In this document: piece after piece, positions 18,803-27,506 of the stretch
Layout of the letters: each line of letters starts with the position of its first letter
Numbering within the stretch: position 1 is the stretch's first letter
Assembly: GCA_021604865.1 (NCBI GenBank)
Contig: BQJU01000019.1
Span: forward strand, 1 to 64,000
DNA: 64,000 nt
Reading direction: 5' to 3'
Source: Saprospiraceae bacterium
GTDB taxonomy: Bacteria > Bacteroidota > Bacteroidia > Chitinophagales > Saprospiraceae
The notes under the pieces: model-generated
The model's input: only the letters and a program-made list of their open reading frames with translations
Told to the model about the DNA's origin: nothing
Databases searched by the model: none
Position numbers and translations under genes: made by a program

Positions 18803-20311
18803 TCATTCCGACAACCAATTAAACAACTGCTTATTCACCACATCATGCTCAAAAAAGTTGATGTGGTTAATATCATCATCCAGTTGATATAACTTCTGCC
18901 GGTTTTCCGGAATCGGGAAGCCGCCGTTGGTTGCCAACGAATCAAAAGACCCCTTGGTAGGGACCACCATATCACTATCCTCATTAAAGATTTTGGTGAT
19001 GGCTTTCATCAGCAAGCGTTTGCCAAATCGCAACAATATTTTTTCATCATTGGGTGCGTAACGGGCGCCCATCGCGTAGTACGTTGTATCAACCGGACCA
19101 GTAGCGTTAAGTCGTTTGAGGTAATCGCCATCGGGCAACATAGATTGCATGCCAGGCAAGGCACCAACCGTTCCGCCACCAATAATTTTGACCAGACTAA
19201 TCAATGCCTCCATGATGATCGTTGCGGGATTATCCGGCAGATTGGTCAACATATTGGTATAAGCATCAATCAGGGTAACAATATGTTCTTTATTGGTCAG
19301 AATGGTGCCGGTATGTGGACCTGCTACAAAGACTGCTTTTTTGATAGCTATTTTCCGGCCAAAAGGATCAATATTAGCCAGCCGTTCACACATCTCCCGG
19401 CCTACTAAACCGCCACGACTATGGGTGATGATGTCAATATCAAGTTCTACACCATCGGGCAGCATTTCCATTAGTTTTCCAACATTTTCGGCCGGTGTTT
19501 GGTGTAAACTGGGATGGTTAAAAGCAAAAATTCGATTGCCATACAATTCCTGCATTTGTGGAAACCAGGTCTTGCTTAGACGCAAACCGTCAAAAGCCGC
19601 CTGCCAGGTAGAAAAGGTACCATGTAACAACAACAGAGAGCGTTCTCCCGATATTTTATCCCAATCTACGGGTGCATCATCCCGGTCACTGAGTACCGTA
19701 TTCAGTCCGTACATGCGCTTTTTATTTTCCCAGTTTTTGACCAGAATCAAAGCGCCAACACCCACCACCTCATCAGTCAGCCAGGCAAATACCTTGACGA
19801 TCCGACGGATGCCTTTTGTAACGGCTCCGCGTACCGTGGTGCCATCAGTAGGCACTGGAGGCGCTCCTTCTCTCGGGATCAGGAAAGTAAATTTATCCTT
19901 CTCCGTTTTATCTTCGGGAAATACCCACCGTGATTCTCCATCTTCGTCGGTATACAAAACCGCTGACCCCATATTCGGCGTGTTTTTGGGTGCATTCAAG
20001 ACCATGGCTGGTTCGCCCATTTTTGTTGCTCGGGTAACACCTGCCGCCCGGGTTTGGCTTTGGGGAGCTCCTTTAAGATCGTCCTTGGAGACTTCAATCT
20101 CAAATTGTCCAAACAGTCTGATTTCATTATCTTTTGCGGAGTCCATCACCAATTTGTGCATCGGATCCTTCACGCCAGGACCACGGGTAGTGGTTTGGTT
20201 AGCATCCAATTCTTTGACCACACCATGTAAGCCCGGTGCGTGTAGGGTAAAGTCTTTAAGCGAAATCTGGATAGGTTCATTATTTCCGGACATTGGGGTT
20301 TCCTTGGCCAT
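18803..20311 (-). CDS. Alpha/beta-hydrolase (lipase-like) paired with CHAT protein
   Basis: The 502-residue protein has a beta-rich N-terminal region (about 1-215) of unknown type and a lipase-like hydrolase domain (about 222-502). Visible elements are the oxyanion motif LHGTFS (229-234), the nucleophile elbow THSRGG with Ser298, the acid candidates Asp445/Asp447 in FNEDSDMVVP, and a terminal histidine candidate His483 or His489 (NHINFFEH). It resembles DUF7379/lipase-class-3-like hydrolases. There is no signal peptide, so it should act in the cytosol or on the inner membrane. It starts 11 bp after the CHAT gene stop, so the two are almost certainly co-transcribed. Substrate is unknown; phospholipid is a guess. 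Confidence 0.8.
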   Translation of the reverse strand: MAKETPMSGNNEPIQISLKDFTLHAPGLHGVVKELDANQTTTRGPGVKDPMHKLVMDSAKDNEIRLFGQFEIEVSKDDLKGAPQSQTRAAGVTRATKMGEPAMVLNAPKNTPNMGSAVLYTDEDGESRWVFPEDKTEKDKFTFLIPREGAPPVPTDGTTVRGAVTKGIRRIVKVFAWLTDEVVGVGALILVKNWENKKRMYGLNTVLSDRDDAPVDWDKISGERSLLLLHGTFSTWQAAFDGLRLSKTWFPQMQELYGNRIFAFNHPSLHQTPAENVGKLMEMLPDGVELDIDIITHSRGGLVGREMCERLANIDPFGRKIAIKKAVFVAGPHTGTILTNKEHIVTLIDAYTNMLTNLPDNPATIIMEALISLVKIIGGGTVGALPGMQSMLPDGDYLKRLNATGPVDTTYYAMGARYAPNDEKILLRFGKRLLMKAITKIFNEDSDMVVPTKGSFDSLATNGGFPIPENRQKLYQLDDDINHINFFEHDVVNKQLFNWLSE

Positions 20312-20322
20312 AATTTCTAAGT

Positions 20323-22245
20323 TTAAAGGTGTTTATAATCTAAGGTTAAACCAGGATGGCCATAAAATAGATAGGCCAGGGGCGTTAGAGATTCTTTATA
20401 ATCATAACCGCGTCTCAAGTCCAGTAGGACTTCTGCAACGGGTCTTTTTTTATTTAGGGTTTCTTCGTAAAAAGTTTCTGCAAAATTTCGGGCCGCCACA
20501 TCATGTACTTCCCAAAGCGGGGCAATAAAACCCAGCATACCTTTTTTGAGCAAGGTGCCCGGAAAGCCACTGGCCTGACCCAGCGTTTCACCGGCAGTAC
20601 CGACCTGACAGGCATTCAAAAACATAAAAGCAATCGCCGGACTATCTCCACAATCGTAGGAACCAAACATCGCATTTGGCGACAATCCTTTTCCATCTTC
20701 TAAAATGAGTTTTTGCTCATTAAAAACCGAATCGCTATGGCCATGCAGGGCCATGTGTACCAGATTGCCCTCAATGACCGGCTTGGCTAGCGTCATACCC
20801 AGTACACCTTCAGATGTTGCAGGTACACCAATGGCTTTAAATTTTTCTTCCAGGAAGGTTTTTTCCACCAATGCTTCAGGTAAGGCAGCTTGTTCAAAAG
20901 GGTCGTAATTGGCTGCTATAGCAGAAAGTTGCTGAACCTTCAGTCCTGAGGGCGGAGGCGTCACCACCCGGTCATGCAACCACCAGCGGCCCAGGATGGT
21001 TTGAGCACCCAAAAACCGAGGATGCGTATCATCCAGCGTCAGGCGTTTTCCATAAGCCAATTCCCAGGGGATATAAGCCTCATCAGTCCAGATCATCAAG
21101 CGAGGTGTGCGGTCAATTGCATCGTGTACTTTTTTTAAAGCCTCAAAAAAAGCATCCGGCAACAAATCGGCAATAGACTCTCCCAAAGTGATCAGGATAT
21201 TGTGTGCCAAATCATCCTTAAAGTCTTCAGCTTTGAGTTCCGAACCTATTTTTTTGGCAAACTCTCGTGCATCAGCAATGGGCGTGGCAGCCTGAGCGGC
21301 AATTTCAGGATTAGGAGCATCCAATTGCCAGATCAATTCCCCGGAACTGCGATCCTGTCGGATCAGCACGGTTAAATCCACATCCGGTTTGTCAAAACTA
21401 ACGCTGGCAATAGATAATGAACACTTTTTGCCTGCTTCAACTACCGGAGTCGGGGCAGGTGCTGCTACTCCTTGCTCAACGGGCACGATCCGCATGGCAT
21501 TGCCTACTACTCTTTTATTGTAGCGATAAATAGCGATAATATTGACCTCTGTGGCTTGATCATTCACCTGAATGGTAAAAGAGGTTTGGGCATCAGCATC
21601 CAACGCAACAGGTTTGGCTCGGTTGTCCTTATCAGCCACTTTCCCGCCAGTGACCATGAGGGAGATTTTCACAGGAACATCTTCATCCGGCCGATCAATA
21701 ACGATGAGTTCCCCTTCTTCCAGACTTTCATCCTGTTCCGGACTAAATCCCACAAATACTTTAAAAGTGGCTCCAGGCTTGACTACGCCGGGATCACTTA
21801 TACTCGGATAAGCCTCGAAAGTATCGGGTTCTTCTACTGTGCTCCCACCGCGAGTACTTCCTTTGCTTGATTCAGGAACAGAAGGAGCCGGTGGTGATAT
21901 AGCTTCTGCTTTTTCTTCATAAATGAAGCCGACAACTTGATCATTTTCCAGAATAACGTAACAATCTTCTGCTTTCGCTGTCAATGGGGCATTGGCCGCC
22001 AACGTAGGAAGGGGCGTTTGTTCATGAAGACGTAAAGCTAGTTTAACCGGGATGGGTTTGGGCAGGCGGGATAACTCGTCGAGCAGGTCATCTTTTATAT
22101 AAAGGTAAAAAAAGCGTTCTCCTGCATCTTTACGCTCAATGAGGATGTAGGGGTATGTCGCCGCTGCTACTAAATTGCGGGCATCGCCTACTTTTTGATC
22201 GCCATCAAGCAAATAAAAGTTGTTTTCAGCAATGGTTTTGATCAT
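20323..22245 (-). CDS. CHAT-domain (caspase-like) protein
   Basis: From the ATG at 22245 the protein has 640 residues. The C-terminal CHAT domain (about 380-640) shows AYIPWELAYG (390-399), the HxxxHG motif VHMALHGHS with catalytic His501, and LNACQVG with catalytic Cys546, so a complete His/Cys dyad. A beta-rich domain (about 140-260) and an N-terminal domain (1-115) of unknown type precede it. CHAT proteins are clan CD peptidases used in conflict and cell-death systems. A GTG at 22272, preceded by a perfect AAGGAGG (22280-22286), gives a nine-residue longer form. It is the first gene of a two-gene unit with the hydrolase. No signal peptide is present. Confidence 0.85.
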   Translation of the reverse strand: MIKTIAENNFYLLDGDQKVGDARNLVAAATYPYILIERKDAGERFFYLYIKDDLLDELSRLPKPIPVKLALRLHEQTPLPTLAANAPLTAKAEDCYVILENDQVVGFIYEEKAEAISPPAPSVPESSKGSTRGGSTVEEPDTFEAYPSISDPGVVKPGATFKVFVGFSPEQDESLEEGELIVIDRPDEDVPVKISLMVTGGKVADKDNRAKPVALDADAQTSFTIQVNDQATEVNIIAIYRYNKRVVGNAMRIVPVEQGVAAPAPTPVVEAGKKCSLSIASVSFDKPDVDLTVLIRQDRSSGELIWQLDAPNPEIAAQAATPIADAREFAKKIGSELKAEDFKDDLAHNILITLGESIADLLPDAFFEALKKVHDAIDRTPRLMIWTDEAYIPWELAYGKRLTLDDTHPRFLGAQTILGRWWLHDRVVTPPPSGLKVQQLSAIAANYDPFEQAALPEALVEKTFLEEKFKAIGVPATSEGVLGMTLAKPVIEGNLVHMALHGHSDSVFNEQKLILEDGKGLSPNAMFGSYDCGDSPAIAFMFLNACQVGTAGETLGQASGFPGTLLKKGMLGFIAPLWEVHDVAARNFAETFYEETLNKKRPVAEVLLDLRRGYDYKESLTPLAYLFYGHPGLTLDYKHL

Positions 22246-22279
22246 ATTGTGGGTTTTAGAGCAGGTTGGCACTCAACAT

Positions 22280-22286
22280 CCTCCTT
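22280..22286 (-). promoter_or_regulatory. Shine-Dalgarno-like site before the CHAT gene
   Basis: On the minus strand AAGGAGG lies seven bases ahead of the GTG at 22272 and directly ahead of an ATG that opens a seven-codon frame (MLSANLL, stop at 22251-22253). Strong Shine-Dalgarno sites are otherwise nearly absent in the window. It either marks the GTG as the true start or serves a leader peptide. Confidence 0.4.
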
Positions 22287-22396
22287 CATTAGAGCATGTT
22301 AAAAACCAAATTACTTTGCGTGAAAATATTACTTTTCTCCGGGAATTACAAAGTATTCACTTTTAGCATAATGATCAAAGTCAAATACCGAAATCT

Positions 22397-23467
22397 TTAG
22401 CTGCTTACAACTTCTTCGGAGATAAGCTTTTCACGATTGATCATAGGTAACAAAACTAAAGCCAGCAGGCCAATCAATACATTACATCCCAATTGGATAG
22501 AAAAGAAGGCAATATTTGCAAAGGAAAAACCATCCTCACCGCTTATGCCGTACATCCCCAGCGCCGTTTGTACCAGAAAGTGGTAGGTGCCCATACCACC
22601 TGGCGAAGGAATCACAATACCCCATCCGCCGAAGACGAAGACAACCAAACCAACTAAAGGCGAGAGGTGAGCCGTGGGCAGAAAAGCAAAGAAACAAAGA
22701 TAGGTCATAAGAAAGTACATCAACCAGATATTGATGCTATGCAGCACAAACAACCAGGGCCGCTCCAGCTGACCGATACTTTTGATACCTTCCCAAAAGC
22801 CAAGCAGAATACCGGCAATTTTTTGGAACCAGGCCATTTTTGCAATACGCTTACGCAAAATATAAAAGAGCAACAAACTCGACAGCCCAAGTCCTCCCAG
22901 AATGAGTAAAATAGTCCCACCCCCACCAAAACGATCTGAAAGCGAAACATTTTCATCAATAAACTGCCACATCGTATCGAATTCCAGCAGAATGGCTAGT
23001 CCGGTTACCAATAAAATACTGATGACATCGATGGTCCGATCTACTACGATGGTGCCTACAACTTTTTGTAAAGGGATCTTTTCGTAGCGTGCCATGGTTC
23101 CAGCCCGCACCACTTCTCCCAATCTGGGAAGCCCCAAATTGGCAAAATATCCCAAAACAACCGTCAAAAAAGCATTGATCAGACGGGGTTGATACCCCAA
23201 TGGACGAAGCAGCATATTCCAACGGATAGCCCTACTCAGGTTACTGATAGTAAAAGCCACTAACACAAGCAGTATCCAAAAATAATTGGCTGAAGCAAAG
23301 TCATTAGCCACTTTGCCGATCAGACTACAATCATCAGCCGGAATATTTCGCTGGGCGCAACTTTCCTGGTAGGCTGTATCCTGGTTTTGGTAAACAAAAT
23401 ACAGAATCACTAAGCCTACACTTAGGAAAAGCAAAAATTTTATTAAGTTGAGGATATTCTTTTTCAA
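22397..23467 (-). CDS. Flippase-like integral membrane protein (LPG synthase TM family)
   Basis: The 356-residue protein has about eight transmembrane helices and matches the lysylphosphatidylglycerol-synthase transmembrane / UPF0104 family, with the motifs NLSRAIRWNMLL, GYFANLGLPRLGEVVRAG and PSPGGMGTYHFLVQ. It lacks the aminoacyl-transfer domain, so only the flippase-like part is present. Lipid translocation is the family expectation, not shown. It follows panC and panD on the same strand after 155 bp, a conserved order in Bacteroidota. It contains two cysteines in a periplasmic loop (ESCAQRNIPADDCS). Confidence 0.88.
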   Translation of the reverse strand: MKKNILNLIKFLLFLSVGLVILYFVYQNQDTAYQESCAQRNIPADDCSLIGKVANDFASANYFWILLVLVAFTISNLSRAIRWNMLLRPLGYQPRLINAFLTVVLGYFANLGLPRLGEVVRAGTMARYEKIPLQKVVGTIVVDRTIDVISILLVTGLAILLEFDTMWQFIDENVSLSDRFGGGGTILLILGGLGLSSLLLFYILRKRIAKMAWFQKIAGILLGFWEGIKSIGQLERPWLFVLHSINIWLMYFLMTYLCFFAFLPTAHLSPLVGLVVFVFGGWGIVIPSPGGMGTYHFLVQTALGMYGISGEDGFSFANIAFFSIQLGCNVLIGLLALVLLPMINREKLISEEVVSS

Positions 23468-23493
23468 AACAATTTCTTTGTCGCAATACGTGA

Positions 23494-23541
23494 AACCCTT
23501 GTTCTAAGTTCATGTTTGGAACTTGCTCTTAGCTCAGGGTT
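23494..23541. repeat. Stem-loop with GTTTGGA repeat end
   Basis: Nested inverted repeats AACCCT...AGGGTT (23494-23499, 23536-23541) and AAGTTC...GAACTT (23506-23511, 23519-23524) lie between panD and the flippase gene. The loop TGTTTGGA and the following CTTGCTC match the minus strand near 150-180, placing it in the same dispersed repeat group. Confidence 0.4.
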
Positions 23542-23622
23542 CTAAATTATTGGCGAACAAAGATAGATGAAGTTTTTAATTTCCTGGAAAATCAAAACGG
23601 GAATAGTTGGATAATAGAAGTA

Positions 23623-23973
23623 TCAAGACGGGATCCGATTTTGTTCATCGACAAAGACTACCGCCGGTTCGAATTTTTTGGCTTCTTCCATCTCCATCCA
23701 GCAGTAGGCAATAATGATCACGATATCGCCAACCTGAGCCCGACGGGCCGCAGCACCATTCAGGCATACTATTCCTGAGCCTCTTTCTCCTTTAATGACA
23801 TAGGTCTCTATTCGCTCCCCATTATTGTTGTTGACAATCTGAACCCGTTCCCCATCAATCAAATTGGCCGCATCAATCAGATCCTCATCAATCGTTATAC
23901 TACCAACATAATTGAGGTTAGCTTCCGTAATCACCGCCCTGTGAATTTTCGATTTGAATCTTTGAATCATCAT
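23623..23973 (-). CDS. panD: Aspartate 1-decarboxylase proenzyme
   Basis: The start [18 protein letters not shown] gives a 116-residue protein, the usual family length; the frame is open further upstream to 24039, but that N-terminal extension is not family-like. The self-cleavage site NYVGS is present, with Ser25 becoming the pyruvoyl group (Ser24 if the second Met is used). The enzyme makes beta-alanine from aspartate for pantothenate and coenzyme A. The stretch [22 protein letters not shown] is also diagnostic. It follows panC by about 90 bp, so the enzymes making beta-alanine and joining it to pantoate are encoded together. Confidence 0.95.
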   Translation of the reverse strand: MMIQRFKSKIHRAVITEANLNYVGSITIDEDLIDAANLIDGERVQIVNNNNGERIETYVIKGERGSGIVCLNGAAARRAQVGDIVIIIAYCWMEMEEAKKFEPAVVFVDEQNRIPS

Positions 23974-24062
23974 AAATGATGGAATATATACTATTTTGAA
24001 AAAATTCGGCTTTAAAAAATCGCCGCAAAGCTCCGACATATTCGAGAAACAAACAACTTCAT

Positions 24063-24911
24063 CTATTGATTCAAGAGAAGATTATCAATCAGTCGTACAT
24101 TTCCAGCCCATACAGCAGTACAAACAACGGCCTGATCCAGATTTTCCCAACCCTGTATTGGCAGTAGATTATTTCGATTTACAATTTCAAAATATTCAGG
24201 CTTGAAGCCAGGAATATCCAAGGCTTGCATCGCGTTCTTTTGTACTTCAACTGGCGTGTATTTTTTCCGCCATTCCAGTACTTCTTTTAGTGTTTCGTAT
24301 ATCTTTGGGGCCAGTTGCCGGTGTTCCGGGCTTAAGCGCAAATTCCTGGAACTAAGGGCCAGGCCGTCTGCCTCCCGCAGTGTTTCCCCCATGACCAGCT
24401 CAACCGGCAAGTGTAGTTGTCTGATCATCTGCTCAATAATCGTAAATTGCTGGAAATCTTTTTGCCCCATATACAACCTATCTGGCTGTACAATATCCAG
24501 CAACCTTTTCACCACCTGCGCTACCCCATTAAAATGTCCGGGACGAAAAGTTCCTTCCATTACTTTATCCAGTCCTTTAAAATCGAATTCAAGTTTTGTT
24601 TGCACTTCAGGAGGGTATACTTCCTCCACCTCAGGAAGAAAAAGCACTTCACAACCAACCTTTTCCAGCAGTTCGATGTCTTTACCAGGTGTTCTGGGAT
24701 AAAGAGCTAAATCGCCTTTTTCATTAAATTGGGTTGGGTTGACAAAAATGCTGCAAACAGTATGGGAGTTGATGGTTTTTGACAATCGTATAAGGGAAAG
24801 GTGGCCTTCATGGAGTGCCCCCATTGTTGGTACAAATCCCAAATTTTGAACTCCTGAACCTGCTAATTTCAGGTAGTGCTGTAGGTCGCTTACTTTTTTA
24901 AAGAGGTACAT
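24063..24911 (-). CDS. panC: Pantothenate synthetase
   Basis: The 282-residue protein joins pantoate and beta-alanine with ATP to give pantothenate. It shows the HIGH-type motif [12 protein letters not shown] near residues 31-42, [27 protein letters not shown] and LALSSRN, all typical of PanC. The length is normal. It is the first gene of the minus-strand group panC-panD-flippase and diverges from the glycogen-synthase-like gene, with a promoter candidate for each direction in the gap of about 170 bp. Confidence 0.96.
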   Translation of the reverse strand: MYLFKKVSDLQHYLKLAGSGVQNLGFVPTMGALHEGHLSLIRLSKTINSHTVCSIFVNPTQFNEKGDLALYPRTPGKDIELLEKVGCEVLFLPEVEEVYPPEVQTKLEFDFKGLDKVMEGTFRPGHFNGVAQVVKRLLDIVQPDRLYMGQKDFQQFTIIEQMIRQLHLPVELVMGETLREADGLALSSRNLRLSPEHRQLAPKIYETLKEVLEWRKKYTPVEVQKNAMQALDIPGFKPEYFEIVNRNNLLPIQGWENLDQAVVCTAVWAGNVRLIDNLLLNQ

Positions 24912-24949
24912 CTTCGTTTTGATAGATTCTAAATCCGAAAACTAATCCG

Positions 24950-24979
24950 CGAAGATAGTTGTTTTTGTTAAGAGACCAA
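24950..24979 (-). promoter_or_regulatory. Promoter for panC-panD
   Basis: On the minus strand TTG (24977-24979), a 19-bp spacer and TATCTTCG (24950-24957, one mismatch to TAnnTTTG) form the best-spaced Bacteroidota-type promoter in the window. The predicted transcript starts roughly 30 bp ahead of panC. Confidence 0.5.
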
Positions 24980-25018
24980 TAAGGTGTTGATAAATAGGGA
25001 AATGTCCCCGTTTTTTAC

Positions 25019-25026
25019 TACCTTTG
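25019..25026 (+). promoter_or_regulatory. Candidate -7 box for the glycogen-synthase-like gene
   Basis: TACCTTTG is an exact TAnnTTTG match 59 bp ahead of the ATG at 25085. A well-spaced -33 TTG is not obvious. Confidence 0.45.
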
Positions 25027-25084
25027 CAGACTTATTCCTTGCATATTGAAGTCAAGGATTTTTAGTTAACTATTATAAGGCTTT

Positions 25085-25906
25085 ATGGATAAAAAGAAAG
25101 TGCTGATCGTAACGCAGGAAATGCAACCCTATACTGCGCTGACAGAGATAAGTGAAATTGCCCGTAAATTGCCCCAATACGTTCAGGAGAATGGAATGGA
25201 AATTCGGATTTTGATGCCCCGTTTCGGAATCATTAATGAGCGTAGGCATCGTCTTCACGAGGTGGTTAGGCTTTCAGGAATGAATATTATTGTTGATGAT
25301 GACGATTTTCCATTAATCATAAAAGTAGCCTCCATTCCTGAAGCAAGGATGCAGGTATATTTTCTTGATAACGAGGATTTCTTCAAGCGTAAAGCACTAT
25401 TTGAAGATGAAAACGGAAGTCCTTTTGATGATAATGCCGATCGTATGGTCTTCTTTTGCAAAGGTGTAATTGAAACCGTCAAGAAATTCGGTTGGCCTCC
25501 TGATATCATTCATTGTCATGGCTGGATGACCAGTTTGATTCCATTATACTTAAGAACGGCTTATAAAACGGAACCGTTATTCCAACAATCTAAGGTTGTT
25601 TATTCCGTTTATGATAAGACGCTTGAGAGTTCTTTTAAAGATACTTTTGCTTCTAAAGCATCCATCAATAATCTGACCCCGGAAGATTTGGGCAACTACC
25701 AAAATGGTACTGGGATAAAACTGCACGAAGGTGCAATATCCTACGCTGACGCCATTATTATGGGCAGCGATTCGTCACCTGACTCCGTTAAGGAATCATT
25801 AGACAAAGCAGCCAAGCCGGTATTGCAACCAGAAGGAGAAGATTATCTTCCTGCATATCTGGAATTTTACCAAAGCCTGCTGGCAGAGGAAAAGGTGGAA
25901 AGCTAA
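25085..25906 (+). CDS. Glycogen/starch synthase-like protein, N-terminal GT5 domain only
   Basis: This 273-residue protein corresponds to the N-terminal half of GT5 glycogen synthases, with KKVLIVTQEMQPYTALTEIS at the ADP-glucose-binding loop position and PDIIHCHGWMTSLIP. The usual second Rossmann domain of about 220 residues is absent and the gene ends cleanly, so it is not truncated by a visible lesion. Such single-domain forms are common in Bacteroidota beside panC. The lysine of the KTGGL loop is not seen. Glycogen synthesis is therefore doubtful; a regulatory or sugar-binding role is possible. DUF4270 and glmS follow. Confidence 0.8.
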   Translation: MDKKKVLIVTQEMQPYTALTEISEIARKLPQYVQENGMEIRILMPRFGIINERRHRLHEVVRLSGMNIIVDDDDFPLIIKVASIPEARMQVYFLDNEDFFKRKALFEDENGSPFDDNADRMVFFCKGVIETVKKFGWPPDIIHCHGWMTSLIPLYLRTAYKTEPLFQQSKVVYSVYDKTLESSFKDTFASKASINNLTPEDLGNYQNGTGIKLHEGAISYADAIIMGSDSSPDSVKESLDKAAKPVLQPEGEDYLPAYLEFYQSLLAEEKVES

Positions 25907-25913
25907 TCAACCC

Positions 25914-25943
25914 GAAGCGTGTCTCCACAAGCTTCTTTTATTT
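25914..25943 (+). terminator. Weak intrinsic terminator
   Basis: GAAGC-GTG...CAC-AA-GCTTC (25914-25935) is followed by TTTTATTT, just after the glycogen-synthase-like gene. Confidence 0.45.
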
Positions 25944-25965
25944 AATTGCTAATTCTGAAAAAAGC

Positions 25966-27339
25966 ATGAAAAAGCTTTTTAACGGGCTATTTACGTTATT
26001 CGTAATTGCGGGCCTTTGTATGCCTGCTTGTACGGACCCAACACAAGTTGGAGCCGAATTACTCGAAGAAGATGGGATTGATGTCGGGTTTACCGATACA
26101 CTGACTTTACGGTCATCAACATTGACCGGGGATACTGTCAGAACTTATACCCCGTCAACAAATTCCCAACTGCTTACCTTTCTTTTTGGTGACTTTGCGG
26201 ACCCTGTTTTTGGTCGCTCCACCTCAAATATTTATGTCCAGACACGCTTGCAGCGTGCCTCCAATGGATTATCATTAGTGTTCCCGGATTTTGAAAATGC
26301 TGTTTTAGACTCAGTCGTCCTGGTATTACGGTATGATTCTACAGGTTTTTATGGCGATACAGATCAATCCTTTGGCATCGAAGTAAGCGAAATCATGGAT
26401 CAGATCGATCCTGCCGAAGATTATTACTCCAATGTGAGCTTTAATACGGACATGCAACCTTTCACAAATTACGAGTTTACCCCCAATTTGGATAGTGTTG
26501 AAGTATTCGACTATTCGGGTTCCGATGTTGATACACTTAGCTTTGTCCAGTTGCGTATTCCAATGCCCGCTACGCTTGGTCAGCGTTTTATCGATGCTGA
26601 TACCTCAATCTATGCAAACGATAGTGTTTTCCTGGATTTCTTTAATGGCTTAAAATTAAGCCCTTCTAAAGAAACCAATGGAATGCTTGGCTTTAATTTT
26701 GGCCGTTTTTCAGCTACCGACTTACTGAGATCTGGTATTTATGTATATTATACTGTAGATACTTTGCAGAAACAATATCTGTTTCAAGTGAATGACTTCA
26801 GCACAAAAATTGCAGCATTTGAAAATGACCATACCAGCGCACTAGTCGAACCTTTCATCAACAATGCTAGCCTGGGTGACAGCCTGGTGTTTATACAAGC
26901 AATGGAGGGTTTGAACACAAGAATTGATTTTCCAAATATTGATGATCTGAAAGGATTTATCGTCAATAAGGCCGAGTTGGAAATTGGGATTGCCACAGTG
27001 AGTGGAGATGACCCACAACGTTATACGCCATTAGAACAACTTATTGTATTACGGCCCAATGAAGACGGAGATTTAAGGGTCATTTCCGATGTTTCTTTTG
27101 CTGGAAGTAACCTGGCAGAATCATTGGGTGGAGTAGTAGAACCTGGAATGAACGGTGCGCCGGATTATTATAATTTTAATATAACCGCACATTTTCAGGA
27201 CATGATTGATGGAATTGAGCCGAATTTTTTGTACTTTTCGGCATTCCCCCGTGCTGAGCAGGCTGATCGGGTAGTTCTTTATGGAGCCAATCATCAAGAG
27301 TTTCCGATCAAATTAAAACTTTATTACACAAAGCCTTAA
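25966..27339 (+). CDS. DUF4270 family lipoprotein
   Basis: The 457-residue protein carries a lipoprotein signal peptide (lipobox MPAC, Cys22) followed by TDPTQVGAELLEEDGIDVGF, typical of DUF4270 proteins found throughout Bacteroidota. The rest is beta-rich with no enzyme motif. It probably sits in the outer membrane. Its function is not known. It lies 59 bp after the glycogen-synthase-like gene and 167 bp ahead of glmS; this neighbourhood is conserved in the phylum. Confidence 0.88.
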   Translation: MKKLFNGLFTLFVIAGLCMPACTDPTQVGAELLEEDGIDVGFTDTLTLRSSTLTGDTVRTYTPSTNSQLLTFLFGDFADPVFGRSTSNIYVQTRLQRASNGLSLVFPDFENAVLDSVVLVLRYDSTGFYGDTDQSFGIEVSEIMDQIDPAEDYYSNVSFNTDMQPFTNYEFTPNLDSVEVFDYSGSDVDTLSFVQLRIPMPATLGQRFIDADTSIYANDSVFLDFFNGLKLSPSKETNGMLGFNFGRFSATDLLRSGIYVYYTVDTLQKQYLFQVNDFSTKIAAFENDHTSALVEPFINNASLGDSLVFIQAMEGLNTRIDFPNIDDLKGFIVNKAELEIGIATVSGDDPQRYTPLEQLIVLRPNEDGDLRVISDVSFAGSNLAESLGGVVEPGMNGAPDYYNFNITAHFQDMIDGIEPNFLYFSAFPRAEQADRVVLYGANHQEFPIKLKLYYTKP

Positions 27340-27373
27340 AGCGTGTTTGAAGCAAACTGTTTTGAAAACTAAC

Positions 27374-27424
27374 AGAACACACAACCTCCAATTTTGCATT
27401 GGAATGTCTAAAGTGTTCTTTTTT
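27374..27424 (+). terminator. Terminator-like hairpin after the DUF4270 gene
   Basis: AGAACAC (27374-27380) pairs with GTGTTCT (27413-27419), followed by a T-run. The long loop holds a second hairpin CCAAT-TTTGC-ATTGG. It would separate the DUF4270 transcript from glmS. Confidence 0.4.
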
Positions 27425-27506
27425 AGTCGTAGTAAGCTCCAACCATGCGCTTAGTTTCAGTTCCTATCAGACCATAATTCTTTACTCCTAATTAAACACC
27501 CCAATT

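Noticed and set aside
19293-20528. 411-codon open frame antisense to the hydrolase gene
   Set aside because: It overlaps the hydrolase gene almost entirely on the other strand, has no recognisable domain and its composition follows the complementary gene. Treated as a shadow.
27340-27506. glmS ribozyme upstream of glmS
   Set aside because: The gap is only 167 bp, contains a simple terminator-like hairpin and none of the conserved ribozyme core that I can recognise.
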